Below, in pieces: positions 7,071-9,671 of a DNA stretch of 9,671 nt. The position numbers were made by a program, and so were the translations under genes. Position 1 is the stretch's first letter, and each line of letters starts with the position of its first letter. The stretch comes from Bacteroidales bacterium. Its GTDB lineage: Bacteria > Bacteroidota > Bacteroidia > Bacteroidales > Paludibacteraceae. Under the pieces are notes generated by a model that worked only from the letters and a program-made list of their open reading frames with translations, had not been told where the DNA came from and did not search any database. The stretch is taken from the NCBI GenBank assembly GCA_900769035.1, contig CAAGFD010000241.1:1-9671 (forward strand), given 5' to 3'.

Positions 7071-7249
7071 GCAAGAGGAGAAGAAAATCATACTTAGCAT
7101 ATCTCGAGTGAGGAGGGAGAAGACAAAGTCAAAACATCTTATTTAAAACAAGCAACAACTAAAAAAGAGAAATAAATATGTTTTTTTGGCAAGTATTGAT
7201 ACGGTATTGAACATCGATTTAAGAGTTTATTTTTTTGTAAAAAGAAATA
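7071..7249. other. Gene-free stretch with no recognised feature
   Basis: Between the palindromic element and the hairpin at 7250 no frame, promoter pair or RNA gene stands out on either strand. The stretch is AT-rich with several A or T runs. A 10-base match to the repeat start (aacaagcaac at 7147-7156) is too short to mean much. Confidence 0.5.
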
Positions 7250-7328
7250 CCGAAGCCCATTTAAGTGAAGCGACCCCAAAAGTTTTGTTTCTAACCTTTG
7301 GGGTGCAGTTCAAAGAATTAGGCTTCGG
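7250..7328 (-). terminator. Probable terminator of the lipoprotein operon, with a long split stem
   Basis: CCGAAGCC (7250-7257) and GGCTTCGG (7321-7328) are perfect 8-bp inverted repeats. Read on the minus strand, the second arm is followed by TATTTCTTTTT (7249-7239), so the hairpin would terminate transcription coming from the lipoprotein genes, whose last stop codon is 49 bp upstream at 7377. The arms are unusually far apart (63 bases) because a second dyad, described separately, lies between them. Without that inner dyad and one copy of its flanking AAG the loop would be 13 bases, a normal terminator. Confidence 0.55.
7266..7312. mobile_element. 47-bp dyad resembling two abutted insertion-sequence ends
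   Basis: The segment starts TGAAGCGACCCCAAAAG (7266-7282) and, read from the other side, TGAACTGCACCCCAAAG (7312-7296). The two ends are imperfect inverted repeats sharing TGAA, CCCCAAA and G. Both sides are flanked by AAG (7263-7265 and 7313-7315), as a 3-bp target duplication would be. Ends of the type TGNACTGCACCCCAAAAGTT are, from memory, like those of IS3-family elements in Bacteroidota. There is no transposase: only 47 bp remain, so this would be a scar, an end-to-end deletion product or a minimal non-autonomous unit. A plain nested hairpin is the alternative. Confidence 0.4.
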
Positions 7329-7376
7329 ACTGATTTATTATGCTTTTGCTGGCCTTATATGAATACTATATTTATT

Positions 7377-7907
7377 TTATTCTTTACGATTCGTTATATC
7401 TATATAAATATTAATATCTTCATCAAAAGGCACTACATTATATGCAATTTTTCTTAGATCATGAATATTATCATCTTCAATTTTAATTATGTATTTTCCA
7501 ATATATTCAGAATGTTGAGAAGCAATTGAATCGTAAATCTCATCTGCTGAAATATTATATTTTTCTGCGTCTGAAATACCATTATTGTTAATAACAAAAG
7601 AACAAGCAGATACGTAGAGTGGATATTTTTGATTTGTAATTTGCACATCATATCTCCATTGTTCTTGTTCTATTTTGAAGTCTCTACATATTACTGAATT
7701 TGCATTTGGCTGTTCTACAAATTTACCGTCAACAATGAATATTTCAGTTTTTAAATCCTTTTGAGTAACAGTGTTATCACCATTGTAGTAATTAACCTTA
7801 ACTTCGCTTTTGTTATCAGACATAAAAAAAGCATGAGAGAAATTAGGAATTGGTGTACATGCACATACCAATATGCATGCAACAATAAGTATTAAATTTT
7901 TCATCAT
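7377..7907 (-). CDS. Small lipoprotein of unknown function, partner of the upstream peptidase-like gene
   Basis: I do not recognise the family. The 176-residue protein begins MMKNLILIVACILVCAC: a short hydrophobic signal with a lipobox VCAC, so C17 should be lipidated after signal peptidase II cleavage. The start is either of two adjacent ATGs (7907 or 7904). No strong acidic or Lys-rich export signal follows C17, so inner-membrane, periplasmic or surface location cannot be decided. The mature chain looks like a mixed alpha/beta domain: alternating strands around 55-110 (EIFIVDGKFVEQ, WRYDVQITNQKYPLYVSACSFVINN), an acidic helix near 113-132, and strands near 139-172. Cysteines at about 74 and 102 could form a disulfide. 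It starts 12 bp after the 502-residue lipoprotein gene, so the two are surely co-transcribed. By analogy with secreted cysteine peptidases encoded beside their inhibitors it could be an inhibitor or adaptor, but nothing in the sequence proves that. Confidence 0.8.
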   Translation of the reverse strand: MMKNLILIVACILVCACTPIPNFSHAFFMSDNKSEVKVNYYNGDNTVTQKDLKTEIFIVDGKFVEQPNANSVICRDFKIEQEQWRYDVQITNQKYPLYVSACSFVINNNGISDAEKYNISADEIYDSIASQHSEYIGKYIIKIEDDNIHDLRKIAYNVVPFDEDINIYIDITNRKE

Positions 7908-7919
7908 AATTCTTTATTT

Positions 7920-9428
7920 TTAATGTTTTTTATTCCAACCATAATATAATAAACCTGCGGATGATTTTATCCAGCATGGTTTGTAATTGTTTGATTTAGT
8001 AGTATATCCATTATCAAAGATATAAAAATAACATTTCTCTTTTTTGTTTTTTTTGATAATATAACCTAATCCAATAGCAGCGATATAATGAGGACCATTT
8101 TTTGTTGAAGTTACTATAACAATTGGTTCATGTTTTTCTTTCATCCATTTTATGGATTTTTTTTCAATTAGTGACTTAATATCATAAAGTTCATCAGTGG
8201 CTTCTCTCAATCCTCTTGACATTCCTAATTCATATAAAGCTTTTTCTCCAAAAGCCCAAAGAGTTCTTTTATACCATTGATAATATAATCCACTATCAAG
8301 ATTCATACTTATAGGATATACTTCATTGTTATGGTAAGCAGGATCTCTATAATAGTTATAAGTATTAAATTTAGATACTGATTTATTCGTTTTAGGATGA
8401 TATTCTCCTTGTAATGGTATATAAAATCCATGGTAACTAACAAATTTTCCTCTATATAACCAACTCATTATCGTAGGTCCACACGCTCCACTCCATATAG
8501 TATTTAAAATCTTATTGTTTTGATATTCATTTAAATACAATGTATTAGTAATCTCATTATTTTCAATTTCATTTAATATTTTTTCTTTCTGTGGGTTAGA
8601 TAAATAAAATTGATTAGAGATAGAATCCGTTCCTAAAAAATAAGTATTTGGGTTACTAATGTTAAGCCACCATTGTTTTGCTATATTTTGTGAATCAATG
8701 AGATTATTTATATGTTGACTAATAGATATGTTAGAGGTTTCTATTAATTCCTCGTTAATTGAGTCTAATTCTTCTTGAGGATAATAATTTAAAATATTTT
8801 CTTCGTTTATTAACCATTCTGCTTTTGAAATCTGAATTAATTTTACATTGTTACTATCTAACGATATATTTTCAAATAGATTATCAGCAGAATAGCCATA
8901 ATAAACGTTCGGATATTTACCTATATATCTTTTGTATGTGAATAATTCAGAGTTATATTCTAATGGTTGTGTATATACTCTTTCTATAATTACTTCTTTT
9001 TCATTTGGTGATGCAGACACTACTATAGTTCCGATTAATGTTTCTTCGCGTAAAATTCCAAATTCATAATATTTTGGGTTATTATTGTAATCAAAAACAA
9101 CAGCCGGTCTATTAGTAAATGTGATATAAGGATCGGAATTACTCTTTAAACAATTGATAATATCATCTTCATATTGAGGATAAAACAATTCTATATTAGA
9201 AATGAATTCGGTATAAGCATATTGTCGAGCATATTTATAATTTACAATACCATCATTAGTGGACAAACTATTTAATTCTGATTCAGACAACATAGGTATA
9301 TTATAAATTTTATGTTGATAATCTCCTGTATTTTGAAGTGAATACTGAATTATTTCCTGATTTTTTATTTGTTCACTACATCCAAATAAAATTATGCTAA
9401 ATATTATTGTTACTATTATGTATTTCAT
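7920..9428 (-). CDS. Lipoprotein with papain-like cysteine peptidase signature (C39/C10-like)
   Basis: The 502-residue protein starts MKYIIVTIIFSIILFGCSEQ: a signal peptide with lipobox LFGC, giving lipidated C17. Two parts follow. Residues about 60-155 contain a helical segment and a strand-rich stretch with PAVVFDYNNNPKYYEF and TLIGTIVVSASPNEKEVIIE, the look of a pro-domain or PepSY-like module. The C-terminal part has SGACGPTIMSW at 313-323 (putative nucleophile C316), NGPHYIAAIGLGY at 444-456 (putative base H447) and YIFDNGY at 469-475 (D472 or N473 orienting the His). This Cys-His-Asp/Asn order is that of clan CA peptidases; GACGPT resembles the C39-like CGPT/S motif. About 130 residues separate Cys and His, including a Tyr/Asn-rich insert near 340-370. 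No named family fits with certainty, and peptidase activity is inferred. Hand counts show lower GC here (16 of 60 at 8401-8460) than in nadA (25 of 60 at 2581-2640), suggesting acquisition. Confidence 0.82.
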   Translation of the reverse strand: MKYIIVTIIFSIILFGCSEQIKNQEIIQYSLQNTGDYQHKIYNIPMLSESELNSLSTNDGIVNYKYARQYAYTEFISNIELFYPQYEDDIINCLKSNSDPYITFTNRPAVVFDYNNNPKYYEFGILREETLIGTIVVSASPNEKEVIIERVYTQPLEYNSELFTYKRYIGKYPNVYYGYSADNLFENISLDSNNVKLIQISKAEWLINEENILNYYPQEELDSINEELIETSNISISQHINNLIDSQNIAKQWWLNISNPNTYFLGTDSISNQFYLSNPQKEKILNEIENNEITNTLYLNEYQNNKILNTIWSGACGPTIMSWLYRGKFVSYHGFYIPLQGEYHPKTNKSVSKFNTYNYYRDPAYHNNEVYPISMNLDSGLYYQWYKRTLWAFGEKALYELGMSRGLREATDELYDIKSLIEKKSIKWMKEKHEPIVIVTSTKNGPHYIAAIGLGYIIKKNKKEKCYFYIFDNGYTTKSNNYKPCWIKSSAGLLYYGWNKKH

Positions 9429-9492
9429 ATTTTAAAATTATCAATTTACAAATGAGATTAATTAATTAGTTGATTATCAATAGGTTATTTTA

Positions 9493-9524
9493 CCAGATAA
9501 ATATAATAATAATTATTTATCTGG
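9493..9524 (-). other. Perfect 11-bp hairpin in the leader of the peptidase-like gene
   Basis: CCAGATAAATA (9493-9503) and TATTTATCTGG (9514-9524) are exact inverted repeats with a 10-base loop of TAA repeats. The hairpin lies 65 bp upstream of the ATG at 9428, within a predicted transcript leader of about 170 bases. No long T-run follows directly on the minus strand, so it is not a clear terminator. It could be a regulator-binding palindrome, an RNA stability element or an attenuation structure. The rest of the 243-base gene-free stretch is very AT-rich and shows nothing else I can name apart from the promoter and the repeat. Confidence 0.6.
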
Positions 9525-9607
9525 CATTAAATGCTAAAAGCCAAGCTACAATAAAGTATGAATAAAAAATGTGTTATCATATTATGAAAAATAATATTCT
9601 TACGTTG

Positions 9608-9638
9608 CAAATATACAATAATATTTTTACACACCAAA
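9608..9638 (-). promoter_or_regulatory. Promoter of the lipoprotein cassette
   Basis: On the minus strand TTTG (9638-9635), a 19-base spacer and TATATTTG (9615-9608) match the Bacteroidota promoter. Transcription would begin near 9601 and run through a leader of about 170 bases before the ATG at 9428. The -33 box lies one base from the border of repeat copy 2 (9640). Confidence 0.65.
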
Positions 9639-9639
9639 C

Positions 9640-9671
9640 CTACTCTCAACAAGCAACTGCAAAATTAGTGA
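9640..9671. repeat. Direct repeat copy 2, cut by the window end
   Basis: Identical to 6880-6911 in the same orientation and 2,760 bp away from it. The identity is complete to the last base of the window, so the true repeat is at least 32 bp and probably continues into palindromic units like those after copy 1. The two copies bracket the lipoprotein genes, the split hairpin and the dyad. Confidence 0.9.

Noticed and set aside
6886..7074. Minus-strand open frame of 62 codons across the palindromic element
   Set aside because: Its sequence is dictated by the repeat units and palindromes, and it starts inside the element; frames like this are commonly mis-annotated in dispersed repeats.

Overview
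The window looks like a piece of a Bacteroidota chromosome, most likely from the order Bacteroidales. The support is: several promoters of the phylum type (TTTG or TTG at about -33, then a 19-20 base spacer, then TAnnTTTG at about -7); few Shine-Dalgarno sequences in front of starts; an L19 protein and a long (492-residue) signal peptidase I of the Bacteroidales kind; and modest GC. The species cannot be named from the sequence.

Left part (1-2060, minus strand): the N-terminus of a membrane protein that runs off the left edge, a HAD-family phosphatase resembling phosphoglycolate phosphatase (gph), and an exported TPR-like protein. Four tandem copies of a 15-bp unit lie between the last two, ending three bases before the gph start codon. 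A divergent promoter pair separates the TPR gene from the next operon.

Middle (2061-6740): a plus-strand housekeeping run nadA (quinolinate synthase, NAD synthesis), aroB (3-dehydroquinate synthase, shikimate pathway), dapB (dihydrodipicolinate reductase, lysine/diaminopimelate) and lepB (signal peptidase I). It is tightly packed and ends at a perfect 14-bp stem terminator shared with the convergent gene rplS (ribosomal protein L19).

Right part (6741-9671) is accessory in character. The rplS promoter is followed by a repeat element with two diverged palindromic units. A gene-free stretch comes next, then a hairpin that appears to be split by a 47-bp dyad resembling the two abutted ends of an insertion sequence. 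After it come two AT-rich minus-strand lipoprotein genes 12 bp apart: a 502-residue lipoprotein with a papain-like Cys/His/Asp signature, and a 176-residue lipoprotein of unknown family. Their promoter and a long leader with a perfect 11-bp hairpin lie upstream. The window ends inside a second exact copy of the first 32 bp of the repeat element, so direct repeats 2,760 bp apart bracket the lipoprotein cassette.

The most likely undescribed item is this cassette: a putative surface or periplasmic cysteine peptidase with a co-transcribed small lipoprotein that could be its inhibitor or partner, within a repeat-bounded, possibly mobile segment. That function is inference from motifs and layout only.
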